DNA of 64,000 bases from Thozetella sp. PMI_491 (GCA_021432635.1 MU270030.1:1004464-1068463), one strand, 5' to 3'; positions 20,979-30,931 are shown, numbered from the stretch's first letter. Translations and numbers: made by a program. Notes: a model not told the origin generated them from the letters alone.

Positions 20979-22394
20979 ATGCCTACTACATCTCTAAGCA
21001 ACGCACATTACAATCATCAGCCGTTCCATCCCACCATGGCTCGAGCCCTCTCCATTCGTACCACTGACTCTGTGGTCGCCATGCACCCCAGGCCAGCCTA
21101 CAAGAAGATCTTGACCGGGTCCGATACTGTCAGCCCGAGCGAAACGCCCCTTGTGTTCGTCATTGGTGTGGGCTTCGTGGGGACGCACCTAGTGCATTCG
21201 TTTTCCTCGCAGTACATGGTCATTGGATTCGACGTGAGCCAGAGCTGCATCCAACACCGCCGGGAGGAATTCGCTGGGAACCACCGAGTTGGTTTCACCA
21301 CTCGGCAGAGCGACATTCGGCGGGCCACCCATATCCTCATCTCGGTACCTACACTCCTTCTGCCGGATAGGACTGTCGATTCGCAGTACCTGCAAGCCGC
21401 CCTCCGGACCATCGAAGAGAACGCTCGCCGAGGCGTGACGGTCATAATTGAGAGCTCCGTGGCCATTGGTATGACCCGCGAGCTCCTCGGGCCGCTGGCC
21501 CAATCGCGTGGCTTCCTGGTCGGAATGTCCCCTGAGGTAATATCAAATCGGGTAGAACTTGCCCTGAAATATACTAACCAAACCTCATACAAACAGCGGG
21601 TCGACCCCGGACGGACAGAGCCTCCTATGCGGTCAATCCCGAAGGTAATCTCGGGACTCGATGACCTCGCCCCTGGCTCCCTGAGCTCCATCCAACGTCT
21701 CTACTCAAAGGTCTTTGACACCGTCGTGCCCGTGGCCACGCCTGAAACAGCCGAGATGGTAAAGCTCTACGAGAACTGCCAGCGCATGATGGTGATTGCC
21801 TACGCCAATGAGATGGCCGACGCGTGTTACGCCCACGGCATCGACCCTTTCGAAGTCTGCCGTGCTGCTGCCACCAAGCCTTTCGGATACCTCCCAACAG
21901 ACCCAGGTCTTGGGGTCGGTGGCCACTGTATCCCTGTGAACCCTTACTATCTTCTATCTAACAATGCATTCCCCCTCCTTCAGGCTGCAGCGGAGAAAAT
22001 GTGGGCACGGCCTCCCGAGATCGCCAGCCGCGTGCTAAAACGCCTCATGGGGTCAAAGTCTGCCTACCAGGAGATGAAGGGCGTGAAGCGGCTGCTCATT
22101 GTCGGCATTGGGTTTAAGAAAGGACAGAGTCACTTGGTCAATTCCCCTAGCCTAGCCTTGGCCACTCAGCTCGCGGCACATCCCACCTTGGAGGTCATGT
22201 TCGCAGACTCCCTGGTCCGCCAGAAAGACGTCCCACACATCAAGAAGCTAAGAGAGAGGAACTGGAATCGGGAGACGTTCGAAATATTTGATATGATTAT
22301 TGTGTCGCACAAGCCTGAGGGCATGGATTGGGAGCTACTGGTATCGCTGAAGGGCGTCCAGTTGGAGCTCTGGTGCCAGGGCCCGGAGCTCTGA
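20979..22394 (+). CDS. UDP-sugar 6-dehydrogenase (UDP-glucose/HexNAc dehydrogenase family)
   Basis: Two exons (20979-21536, 21597-22394) encode 451 aa. The 60-nt intron has GTAATA, a perfect TACTAAC branch site and ACAG. It is a multiple of three without a stop, so unspliced RNA also reads through, but only splicing restores the family motif SPERVDPGR. Other landmarks are the NAD motif VIGVGFVG, KLYENCQR..IAYANE, the catalytic cysteine in GVGGHCIPVNPYYL and the C-terminal UDP-binding region GIGFKKGQ..NSPS. These enzymes oxidise the C6 hydroxyl of a UDP-sugar to a carboxylate with two NAD. SPERxDPG is the form seen in WecC/WbpA/TviB-type enzymes acting on UDP-HexNAc, rather than in eukaryotic UDP-glucose dehydrogenase, so the product may be a UDP-HexNAc-uronate. 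It lies next to a GT2 polymerase gene. Confidence 0.88.
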   Translation: MPTTSLSNAHYNHQPFHPTMARALSIRTTDSVVAMHPRPAYKKILTGSDTVSPSETPLVFVIGVGFVGTHLVHSFSSQYMVIGFDVSQSCIQHRREEFAGNHRVGFTTRQSDIRRATHILISVPTLLLPDRTVDSQYLQAALRTIEENARRGVTVIIESSVAIGMTRELLGPLAQSRGFLVGMSPEVISNRVELALKYTNQTSYKQRVDPGRTEPPMRSIPKVISGLDDLAPGSLSSIQRLYSKVFDTVVPVATPETAEMVKLYENCQRMMVIAYANEMADACYAHGIDPFEVCRAAATKPFGYLPTDPGLGVGGHCIPVNPYYLLSNNAFPLLQAAAEKMWARPPEIASRVLKRLMGSKSAYQEMKGVKRLLIVGIGFKKGQSHLVNSPSLALATQLAAHPTLEVMFADSLVRQKDVPHIKKLRERNWNRETFEIFDMIIVSHKPEGMDWELLVSLKGVQLELWCQGPEL

Positions 22395-23267
22395 GGCAGT
22401 GGATACGACAATCCTCGGCCTAAGGTCTTCCAATCCAATTGAAATCGGCTAAAATTTCCATATTTCCTAAGATCTTGTATTTATCTAATATCATCATAAT
22501 GTCGTCTCTGCTGTATCTCTTTGCCAAACCAATTACTTTCGTACCTGAGCTATTATCTACACTCGAACCAGGCGAACAGGTTCTTAGTCTCTCAATAGCA
22601 GTCGTAGTAAAACAAGACTCTTATAAGATCACCATTTGGTGGCAAACTTATGATACATGTCTCATCAGCATGTAAGCAATTTACCCCCCCCCCCCCCCCC
22701 CCCCCCCGGGGGCAAAAGTCCAGTGTAGGTCGCCCAGCAGACCACAAATATGTCGGCGTTCGGGTTTCCCTCTTCATTCCGCCTCAACTTTCAGCTGTCT
22801 GGTTATGTTTAAAAAATTTGAGTGTCCTTCTGTGCAATTTTGCTAGTAATAACGTGCTGACAGCACTAGAACAACCTTGGCGGCAGGGAGTCCTTTATCA
22901 ACACAAAGATAAACCCCGGGCCATGGCGCCACGGATTGGATTTAAGTTGACTCGCCACACTAACTCCTTTTCAGTTCTACAGTGCCAGTACGTCCGTGTT
23001 CAATTTCACTAGCCCGCGAGCTTAGACGGCCTAGACCGTCCGGTTAAGGTTGGAGGCCGGCCCCCAGTTCAATTCCGGAGCTTTCTCGAACTAGTTCTCT
23101 TTGTTACCTACAAGTATAAAGCTTAACGTGCGGCGCTGTCTCTTCTTTCGGCAAAACCCTTGGAGGATGTCCGAGACCACCGGGCAAGGGCAGTTTATCA
23201 AATATTTTATTACAAAACTAAGACGAGCTGAGCGGTATATCATCGCACGCATAATCAGAACCAAACC
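22395..23267. other. Intergenic, with C24 tract
   Basis: No gene is supported. The homopolymer tract is listed separately. Confidence 0.6.
22684..22712. repeat. C24G5 homopolymer tract
   Basis: Twenty-four C are followed directly by five G, a striking tract able to adopt unusual DNA structures and prone to length errors. A similar C27 tract lies at 53418. Confidence 0.9.
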
Positions 23268-25298
23268 ATGCGCTCCTCTTGTTCTCTTCTAGGTGATTGC
23301 CTTCTAGCAAAGGCTGCTGGCATCGTGGCTGCGAGCACGCAGGCACCAGTGCCGTCAACTTCACTTTACTGCAGCTCAGGGAGCATGGCGCCCGGGCAGA
23401 CACACATCGAGATCGATTGGACTACCATTCGTGATAGCCGCGGTGATGTCCTACCCGATTTTAGCTTTAGCGGTTATCACGCCTCTGAGATCCCACTTCC
23501 TGACATTAATAGCCGAGCGCCCACGGTGATCATCCAACCTAGGACAGGAATTAACGCGACCACTGTAGACCAGACCAACGAGATCCAGGCAGCCCTCAAC
23601 TCCACCTACGCTGCCGGAGGTGGAGTTGTAGGCCTAGGCCCTGGTCAGTTTGAGATTAGCCCTGGCTTGCTCATCAGAAGCGGCGTCGTGCTGCAGGGCT
23701 CCGGCGCCAGCACAATCCTGAGTCTACGGAAACTGCCTAACAACAACGAGGCCATAGTCACGCTGGGCGACAAAGTCGCGGACCCGTCAGAGAAAATATC
23801 CACTCTAATCACCACCCCATACGTGCCATTGGGTACAGCGGTGTTCACTGTCTCTAACGCAACCGGCTTTCTGGTTGGGCAAGAAGTCCAGATTGAGAGG
23901 AACGCAACGGGTACGGCGCTTATAAAAAACATTGGATATGCTATTTTGGATTGACACAATTCCCTTCGTCGTCTAGATGCTTGGATTCGAGCCAACGGAA
24001 TGGCAGATCTTGCCGAGAATGGTACTTCACAGACTTGGATACTTGTACGCCTCCGCCCTCCCTCAACCGCGGATGCACACAGCTTACTGGGAACTGATAA
24101 CCGCAGCCCGGAACCCTCATCCAAGAGCCGAACTTCATCAAGGCCATTAATAACAACGTGATTACCCTGCAAGTCCCTTTAACCGACGCTTTGGACTCGA
24201 GTTACATGACAGCAGTCATGTCCGCCTATGACATGATCGCCACACCTTATAGTTTGGAGATGGGAATTGGTACGTTACAAGGTCTTTTCCTTGATAAAGA
24301 CTTACTTTGTCGTGTCCCCTTTCTGGTTACATGATCACCCTGACCGGCCCTATGGAAGGGAATAGAAAACCTTTCGATGCAGATAAAGCTCACTAATACT
24401 AGCACGCGTAACGGGGCGTGCTCAGGGGTTGATCTTAATCTTGCTATGTGTAACAATCCGGCCCTGCAGTTCCAGTCCTATGCAGTCAACAGCTGGGCCC
24501 AAAATCTTTCGTTAATCGGGTTCAACAATTTTATCATTATCAATAAGCGCGCATCAAAACTGACGATACAAGATGTGAAAATGTTTCGAACTTGGGATGT
24601 CCAAGGCTCTGCTCTGCCATCAGATATCCTGCTGCAGGGCGACAAAGTCCTGATCCAGGACTGCGGACAGTTCGGAAACTCGTCAGCTCGTTGCTTCTCG
24701 GTGATGACTGGCGGACTCACGTCGGGCCCGAACGCCGTGCTGCGCCACGTCACGCAGTCTAGTGCGCAAAGCCTATATCCCCACCAGCGATGGGCACACG
24801 GCCTTTTGGTCGAAGAGGTAGGCCCTGCTCCAAGTTCTGTATCCCGAAGACTATTCTTGTCACCCTGGGTGCGAGCAGATGTGGCTCATTAGATTTTCGG
24901 AACAGACTCAGTCGCCTACGTACTTCACTAACCGTGCCGAAAACGGAACTGGCCAGGGCTGGGCTATTAACGGAGCCGTTGGCTGGAACCTGACTGGACC
25001 TTCCCTAATCGACTCTCCACCTCTTGGAATCAACTGGTGCGTCGGCTGTAAAACCAACAGCTCTTACCAAACCGGGAACGGCACATGGCTTCTACAGGAC
25101 GAGGAGGTGTTACCACGGAGTCTATTCCTCAGCCAGCTCAAAGCTCGAGGTATTACTTGGGATCTTAGGGGCTTAGATAAGGAAATGAGCTGCTCGGGGG
25201 CAGGGACAGCAAAACCGCAGACTTCTTTACTAAAGGCTTTCTATACCCTCTTAATCGGGGTACAGATTATACGGACCACTCTAGTAAAACTCGTTTGA
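23268..25298 (+). CDS. Secreted pectin-lyase-fold (parallel beta-helix) protein
   Basis: Five exons (23268-23910, 23977-24044, 24107-24269, 24366-24817, 24906-25298; introns 66, 62, 96 and 88 nt) give a continuous 572-aa reading. A weak signal-peptide-like N-terminus precedes a segment typical of beta-helix polysaccharidases: DQTNEIQAALNSTYAAGGGVVGLGPGQFEIS and SGVVLQGSGASTILSLR. Later coils include NLSLIGFNNFIII, LTIQDVKM, ILLQGDKVLIQDCG and the aromatic HQRWAHGLLVEE. Six or more Cys and several Asn-X-Ser/Thr sites fit a secreted glycoprotein. The fold is shared by pectate and alginate lyases, rhamnogalacturonases and glucanases; I cannot assign a substrate or catalytic residues. The last about 25 residues look unlike the body, so the true end may be a little earlier. 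It sits directly downstream of the dehydrogenase on the same strand. Confidence 0.75.
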
Positions 25299-25517
25299 GC
25301 ATTATTCTTAGACTTTTAGAATTAAACAACTGTGTTTGTTCCGCTAACAAGCTTGTTCCGCCGCCTCGCGACTGTAACCAGCCTAGTGATGTGCTGAGCC
25401 ATCACTTTATGTGGGTGGCTATGATATTGAAAACGTTTATTTGGCTCGCGTGTGAGAAATACCTCCTTGCCCTTATTATAGTGGCTTATTTTTTTATCTT
25501 GTTGAGATATGCTGATA
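25299..25517. other. Intergenic spacer
   Basis: No supported gene. A hydrophobic frame crosses it into the repeat copy downstream but resembles no family. Confidence 0.4.
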
Positions 25518-25653
25518 ATTACTGGTTTATAAGTGGTAGCGCTGTGCTTAGAGATACCGGGTATGGTATCTACTATGTGGATTGACGGTTTTTTATTTTT
25601 TCTGTGTGCGCAGCCGAACTTTTGAGGCTTACTGAAGATAAATTACCTTGTAT
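25518..25653 (+). repeat. Diverged copy 2 of the acyl-CoA-synthetase-derived repeat
   Basis: Partner of 17264-17391, same orientation. Here similarity to acyl-CoA synthetases continues downstream (next entry), so this copy is the longer one. Confidence 0.75.
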
Positions 25654-25940
25654 ATTAGGGACGACTAGAACTCCTAAGGGGATAATTATGACGTACAGCA
25701 GTACAGTTGCAGGCATTATAGCGGCCTACAGCTCGGACACTGTCCACTCGATAGACATCAATATTTTTTACCTGCCGTTGTCCTATATTCTTAGCTTTGG
25801 TCTTGATCAGAGCGTCTTGATGGCTAGCTGGGTCGTTAGCTACTTCTATAGCAACATCTGAGAGCTTGTCGACGACATGAAGATACTGCAGCCGACCATA
25901 TTTGTGTCAGTGTCGCGGCTCTATAACAGGTTCAACGGGA
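25601..25940 (+). pseudogene. Long-chain acyl-CoA synthetase fragment
   Basis: The reading LLRLTEDKLPCILGTTRTPKG is a degraded AMP-binding signature (normally YTSGTTGxPKG), followed by YLPLSYILSFGLDQSVLMAS and, past a stop at 25859-25861, DDMKILQPTIFVSVSRLYNR. This is the order seen in long-chain acyl-CoA synthetases (PLAHIFE, then the RPTIF..VPRLYNR block). Only about 110 residues of a protein of more than 600 are present, with signature residues changed, so it is a relic. It fuses at about 25935-25942 to amidase sequence. Confidence 0.75.
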
Positions 25941-27216
25941 GCGATCCTTCACGTCAAGACCAATGTCCCACAAGCGTCTTGCAACCATGAAACAGCCAAT
26001 AACATCACTGGCTACACTCTCAACCCTCAGAACCGTGCCGTCACCGCTGGCGGTAGCTCTGGCAGCGAAGGAGCTCTCATTGCCCTTCATGGGAGTGTAG
26101 CCGGCTTGGGAACAGACATCGGTGCGTCGATTAGACTACCTTCCCATTTCAACGGCTTGCACGGCTTGAAACTGAGTTACTATCGCCTCCCGCTAAGAGG
26201 GATTGCGATACCTATGGACGGACAGGACACTGCTCCTTTCGTGGTGGGACTCATGGCTACGATATCAAGAGCGACTAGCCTTCGTATGAAGGGCTCGTTA
26301 AGCTGCGAACCGTGGCTGAGTGATCCTTTGGTGCATGAAATACCTTGGCGAGGCGACGTTTATGACCACATCCTGAGGAGGGCGAATGGCGTCGGTCGGA
26401 GACTAGCTTTTGGCATCCTTCGTTCTGATGGCGTGGCGAATCTCCAGCCGCCGGTAGCCAGAGCATTGTAAGTTGTGGAAAAGGCAATCCGACAGGTAGT
26501 ACATGAGGCGATCGAGCTTTTACTGCCCAATTACTTAAAGGCTCTGCAGCTTTTCTACAAAATATGCTTCATGGATGGAGCTGCTGACGTTTTCAGTCAA
26601 TTCACTCTATCTGGAGAACCGCCGGATCCTACTATGATCCCTGTATTCCACACAACGTCGCCAAAGATTCTGGATGCAACAGAAATCATGCAAACAAACA
26701 AAGCGATTCGTGCATACCGCGCAGAGGTCTTTGACCATCGGAATGGCACAGCGAAAAGCACAGCTACGGGACACCCCTGTATGCCATCGTCATCCCAATT
26801 TCACCCTCACCGGCCCCGAAAAGAGGACGAGTGAAATGGTTAGGGAAGTGCTTGAGTCTCAAATGCGAGCTCTGGATTCTGACGGCAATGATTCTTGCCC
26901 ATAGGGTACGCCTCGATTATCAACCTTCTCGACTACGCATCCTATGCACTTCCAGTGCTTCGGGCCGATAGGGAGGTAGACTTGTACGGTCGAGGCACAC
27001 ACACCGCGCTTGGCGAGGACGACGAATTCGTGCATCATGATTGTAAGTGACAAAGGACATAGACAATTTTAGATAGGTTTGTGATTAACGCATATAGACG
27101 ATCCAGATTTCTACCATGGTGCTCCCGTTGGCGTACAGGTGGTTGGGAGGAGGCTGCAGGAAGAGAAGGTGCTCGCCTTGGGAGAGTTCCTTACCAATGC
27201 TAGCTCTCAAGGCTAG
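25940..27216 (+). pseudogene. Amidase, 3' two-thirds
   Basis: The fragment opens at TGAILHVKTNVPQ and carries the amidase signature: GGSSGSEGALIAL with the cis-Ser, then GLGTDIGASIRLP with the nucleophile Ser. FNGLHGLK, SMDGQ-like PMDGQ and PWLSDPLVHEIPWR follow. A TAA at 26469-26471 interrupts the frame (ARAL*VVEKAI). A frameshift near 26770-26785 moves the reading to YAIVIPISPSPAPKRGR. After further damage near 26900 the last coding part resumes as YASYALPVLRADREVDLYG. A final intron (GTAAGT at 27047, ATATAG ending 27099) leads to HGAPVGVQVVGRRLQEEKV and a stop at 27214-27216. It begins where the 11.0-kb fragment ends. Confidence 0.85.
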
Positions 27217-27735
27217 GTCTACAGAGCTTGCAGTATGCAGAGTTGTGGAAGCCGTCGGCTGGTTGGGGTTGCAAATTGCTACCTGGGATCTGAACAGCCA
27301 ACGGTCGGGTGTTTCGAAACGCTACCTCTAACTAAATAACGACCTCGAGATCTGGCTTGTACAAAAGGAAACTCGATTCTCGACTATATGATCTTCAGAT
27401 TGTTATTCTAGCTCACTTTCTCCTAATATTTCTCTGCAACACCTGCCTTAGGTAATTTCAAATATTCATCTAGTTATGCCAGTACTCCATATTACCTCCA
27501 GGCATATTTAGGACATTAGAAGTGTATAATGCGGCCTTGATCTGTGTGGCTTTTATGTATTAGATTCGGCTTGTATAGAGTCATTTGTTATACGTACCAT
27601 CCTATCGTAACTAATCGTTCGATCATGATTTCTCTCATAGGGCGTTGTTAGCTAACCCACATATCCTGATACCCTGGTCAGTGCTCCATTTTCATTCCGA
27701 GGCGGATCTTTCACGTAATAGGGTAGTTATAGGGT

Positions 27736-27848
27736 TAACGTAATCAACCACTAGACTGTATCGGACCGCTGAAAGCTGACGGGAACTGGCAGCTAGTCCA
27801 TAACGGTCCGATATGGCCTGGTGGGGCACTAGGGGGTTGATTACGTTA
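27736..27848. repeat. 113-bp nested inverted repeat (fold-back/MITE-like)
   Basis: Outer arms TAACGTAATCAACC (27736-27749) and GGTTGATTACGTTA (27835-27848) are perfectly complementary over 14 bp. Inner arms ATCGGACCG (27760-27768) and CGGTCCGAT (27804-27812) are complementary over 9 bp. It could be a tiny MITE-like element or a transcribed hairpin. Confidence 0.75.
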
Positions 27849-27996
27849 CTTGAGATGTGTCAGTGGTGCGGTGTTACATACCCTATGCTTCATCAGTATA
27901 GTCATTTACGTAAGGGGTCCGAGTATTCAAGCATCGTCCATGGTCTTGCGGGAAATCGCACACTGATGCCCTTCTTAGGAAGAGTATAGGTATAAG

Positions 27997-28004
27997 TATA
28001 TAAT
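27997..28004 (+). promoter_or_regulatory. TATA box of the NmrA-like gene at 28106
   Basis: TATATAAT lies about 100 bp upstream of the ATG and is followed by an A/C-rich leader common in fungal 5' UTRs. Confidence 0.5.
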
Positions 28005-28105
28005 TGCACTCCAGCTCCTAACTCTCCCCCAAAGATCTTCAGTACATCAATTCGAGAATCACAATACAAAAACATCAACAGCTCAATCTACAACTACGAC
28101 GCAAA

Positions 28106-29206
28106 ATGGCTCACCGTATTATTGCAGTCATCGGCGGCACCGGCGCCCAGGGAAAGCCCGTCGTCAGGGATCTGGTAACGTCTGGCGACTACCATGTCCG
28201 GGCTTTGACGCGCGATCCTGAGAATGCTCGCTTCAAAGAGATTCAGTCCTACGGCTCACCTGGCAGTGTAGAGCCCGTCGTGGGCTCATTTGCATCCGAG
28301 GAAGCCCTAAGGGAGCTCTTTCGCGGAGCTTGGGGCGCATTCGTCAATATTGACGGCTTCAACTGCGGCGAGAAGACGGAGATCTACTGGTCGATCCGCG
28401 CCTACGAGCTTGCTATTGAAGAAGGAGTCAAGTTCTACGTCTACAGCAACCTGGTCTACGCCTATAAGCGGAGTGGCTACAAGCCCGAGTTTCGTGGAGG
28501 CCACTACGATGCCAAGGGCAGAATCGGCGAGTGGATTCTATCTCAGAATGCCTACGTCTCCCAGCACCATGGTATGCAGGCTGCTCTATTCTCGACCGGT
28601 CCTTATATGGAGATGGCCATTCACGCCTACACGCCCATGCCACCCCTGGTCGAAGACGGCGTCGTCACTTGGCGTGTGCCTCTTGGGGACGGAGCTGTGC
28701 CCGAGGTTGCACTTGATGATTGCGGGTACTACGTCAAGTGGCTGTTTGATCATCCCGAGCGCGCGAATGGGATGGATCTTGACGTGGCCATCGAACATGC
28801 AACTTACACCGAGGTCGCAAGGGCATTCCAGAAAGTCACGGGCAAGCCAGCCAGGTACATCGACACGAGCTTCGATGACTACTTTGCCACGGTTCCTGTT
28901 GCCGAGCTCCCTACTGGATACAACGCTGATCCGAAAGATCCGGCAACCATGAAGTACCGAGACAACTTCACGGGATGGTGGAACTTGTGGCGGCATTCAG
29001 CCGACAATAAGGGTCTGATCAAGAAGGACTACAAGCTACTCGACGAGATTCACCCCCGACGTATTAAGACCATTGAGGAGTGGTTTAGACGTGAGGACGA
29101 GCGAGGACGGGAGCTGGGGCTTGGTAGCCTCTGGGAGAGAGTGCAACCTGAGAAGATTGGCTTTGTGCTCAAGTTGCACGAGGATATGAGAGAGGGCGCC
29201 CTCTAG
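28106..29206 (+). CDS. NmrA-like NAD(P)-binding protein
   Basis: A single exon of 366 aa. IIAVIGGTGAQGKPVVRDL is the N-terminal dinucleotide-binding motif, and LTRDP is the expected NADP ribose-phosphate contact. The body follows the NmrA/HSCARG pattern (FVYSNL-like YVYSNLVYA, GPYMEMAIH, LDDCGYYVKWLFDHPE). Such proteins are redox sensors that bind transcription factors or are catalytic reductases. The C-terminal about 80 residues (WWNLWRHSADNKG to the end) are longer than in the shortest homologues but typical of one fungal subgroup. It converges on a bZIP gene; a functional link is inference only. Confidence 0.88.
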   Translation: MAHRIIAVIGGTGAQGKPVVRDLVTSGDYHVRALTRDPENARFKEIQSYGSPGSVEPVVGSFASEEALRELFRGAWGAFVNIDGFNCGEKTEIYWSIRAYELAIEEGVKFYVYSNLVYAYKRSGYKPEFRGGHYDAKGRIGEWILSQNAYVSQHHGMQAALFSTGPYMEMAIHAYTPMPPLVEDGVVTWRVPLGDGAVPEVALDDCGYYVKWLFDHPERANGMDLDVAIEHATYTEVARAFQKVTGKPARYIDTSFDDYFATVPVAELPTGYNADPKDPATMKYRDNFTGWWNLWRHSADNKGLIKKDYKLLDEIHPRRIKTIEEWFRREDERGRELGLGSLWERVQPEKIGFVLKLHEDMREGAL

Positions 29207-29569
29207 CTTTGCAGCACTTTGTCATACTCTTGGTGGGCTGGAAGTTCTTAGCAGTGGAAGGGAGCGTAACATAGAACGCAAATTTTCATTACGTTGCCTT
29301 GGACTTATTTGAAACGGCTACATGGTGCCAAACAAGTTCTCAATAGAGCCGAGGCTTTCGCCGGCGTCAGTGTCAGTTCCCAAGAAACTAGGAAATTGTT
29401 GAACAGTAAATAGTCCCGTGTTTACACCCCATCATAGGTTATTTGAACGGTTTGTCTTAAAAATGCCTTAGAAACTCTAGAAATTGGAATTGTTGAAAGA
29501 ACCCACCCACCCCCCTTTTGGGGTATCTGTGCCCATAATGTACAGGTTGGAAGTCTCAAGGCCATAGGT
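29207..29569. terminator. Convergent 3' intergenic region
   Basis: 363 bp between the 3' ends of the NmrA-like and bZIP genes. It must contain both polyadenylation regions, though no site can be fixed from sequence. Confidence 0.4.
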
Positions 29570-30931
29570 TCACCCTCCACAGGCCAGTATCACAGATCGC
29601 TCCACAGCTCCGGCAATCCCATGACGCGGGTAAACAGGTCCTTTTTCCAAACACCTGGCCATATACCCCAAATTACTTGCGAGAAGGAATGTGTCAAAGC
29701 GGACTGTTAAGGTTGCTGGGGGCATAGAGTTGAGGCTCTGCGCCATTGGAAAAGCACCTGAGGAAGAACTAGAGCTTTCTGTGTCGCTTTCCAAAGATCC
29801 AGGTCCGCGGATGCTAAGTTCCATAGTGTTTGGGCTGAGAAGCTTGACCCCAAGGCTTTGAAGCTGCTCTTGGACGCCTAGCGCGGTGAGGAATTCAGGC
29901 TGGCCGGTTTGGTCACTCAAGTGATTTGAGGGCGAGTTCTTGTCCGAGGACTCATGCCCGGCATGATCAAGGGGCGGCAGAAACGAGTCAAAGTAGCTCT
30001 TGACGCTTCGGGCAGAAGATGGTGTCCAGTTGATCCCCATCGCTTGGTACATGTCATTCCTCCCGGGGCCGAGCATCCATTGCCAGTATGCTATGAGTTG
30101 CGGGCGTGTGCGAAGACGTAGCGTCGACCCGAAAGCTCGCTCCATCTCTTCTTCTGGCGCGGATACGTCGCCGCTGAGAAGCAGGCATGCTTGAGACAGC
30201 GTTGTCTCGACCAGACGGACTGGGAAAGAGTCGGTGTCTAATCCATTTGTGTGCGTCAAGGCCCAGGTTTGCTCAACGAGAGGTGCAATGGTGGTTAAGC
30301 CAGTCTCCATGACAATGTTTGAGTCGTCTGTATCTACGTCAAGGGTAGGCGATGAGGCAGTGTCTTCGCTCACCTCGAACGAGGGCCGTTGGTACGGCGG
30401 CTGTTGAGCCCGCGATGGGTCCATAGCCTTTCGTTTCGGCGGTTTTTGTGGATGAATCTCTTTATTCCTCTCATCGCATCGCCTCTTATCTCCATCCTCT
30501 GGTTCTTGAGTTGTATCCGTCTCGTTCGTGTCTGAAATCGAAGCCGTCAATTTGAGGACCTGTGACACGGAGCGCTGTAGTCGAGCCATCAAGCTTGGCT
30601 GCTCCTTAATTGCTTCAGTACCGAGCATTACGTCGCAGAGACCAATGAGCACGTTGCTCAGTTCTTCAATCGTGTTCTCCAGATGGTGTACTCGACGCCG
30701 TTGCGCCTCTTCGGCAGCCTGTCGACGGCGGCGAAAGTCATGTTGCGCTTGACGGTTTCGCTCTCGACGCGCCTGGAAGCAGTGAGCACTTAGCAGTGAT
30801 GACCTCGACATTTGTTATGATGAACGCGATATACTCAAAGGATGCAGGCTTCCAAAGGATCGTGGGGTGTAGAAATGGCCATGCCGACGTACCCTGAGAG
30901 ATTCATCCCTCTTCTTGGCTGCCCGCTGCAT
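29570..30931 (-). CDS. bZIP transcription factor with C-terminal fungal regulatory domain
   Basis: Two exons, 30931-30893 (13 codons) and 30772-29570, join across a 120-nt intron (GTACGT..CCAG) to give 413 aa. The tiny first exon supplies MQRAAKKRDESLR, completing the basic region that continues ARRERNRQAQHDFRRRRQA; N-x-x-A-Q-x-x-F-R is the Pap1/Yap-like DNA-contact pattern. A short leucine-zipper-like heptad region follows. The C-terminal half (from about residue 190) resembles the DUF3425-type domain of fungal bZIP regulators, with WQWMLGP and late FDTFLLASNLGYMARC. Such factors control stress and secondary metabolism. The gene is divergent from a short-chain dehydrogenase 455 bp away. Confidence 0.85.

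Larger units (their letters stand above)
27217..28105. other. Intergenic with fold-back element
   Basis: No gene is supported. It contains a nested inverted repeat and the NmrA gene promoter (separate entries). Confidence 0.6.

Noticed and set aside
23040-23095. tRNA-like segment with a GTTCAATTCC string
   Set aside because: No matching acceptor stem or anticodon arm could be folded by eye.
17429-25298. A classical secondary-metabolite cluster
   Set aside because: No polyketide synthase, NRPS, terpene cyclase or P450 is present; the genes fit polysaccharide metabolism instead.
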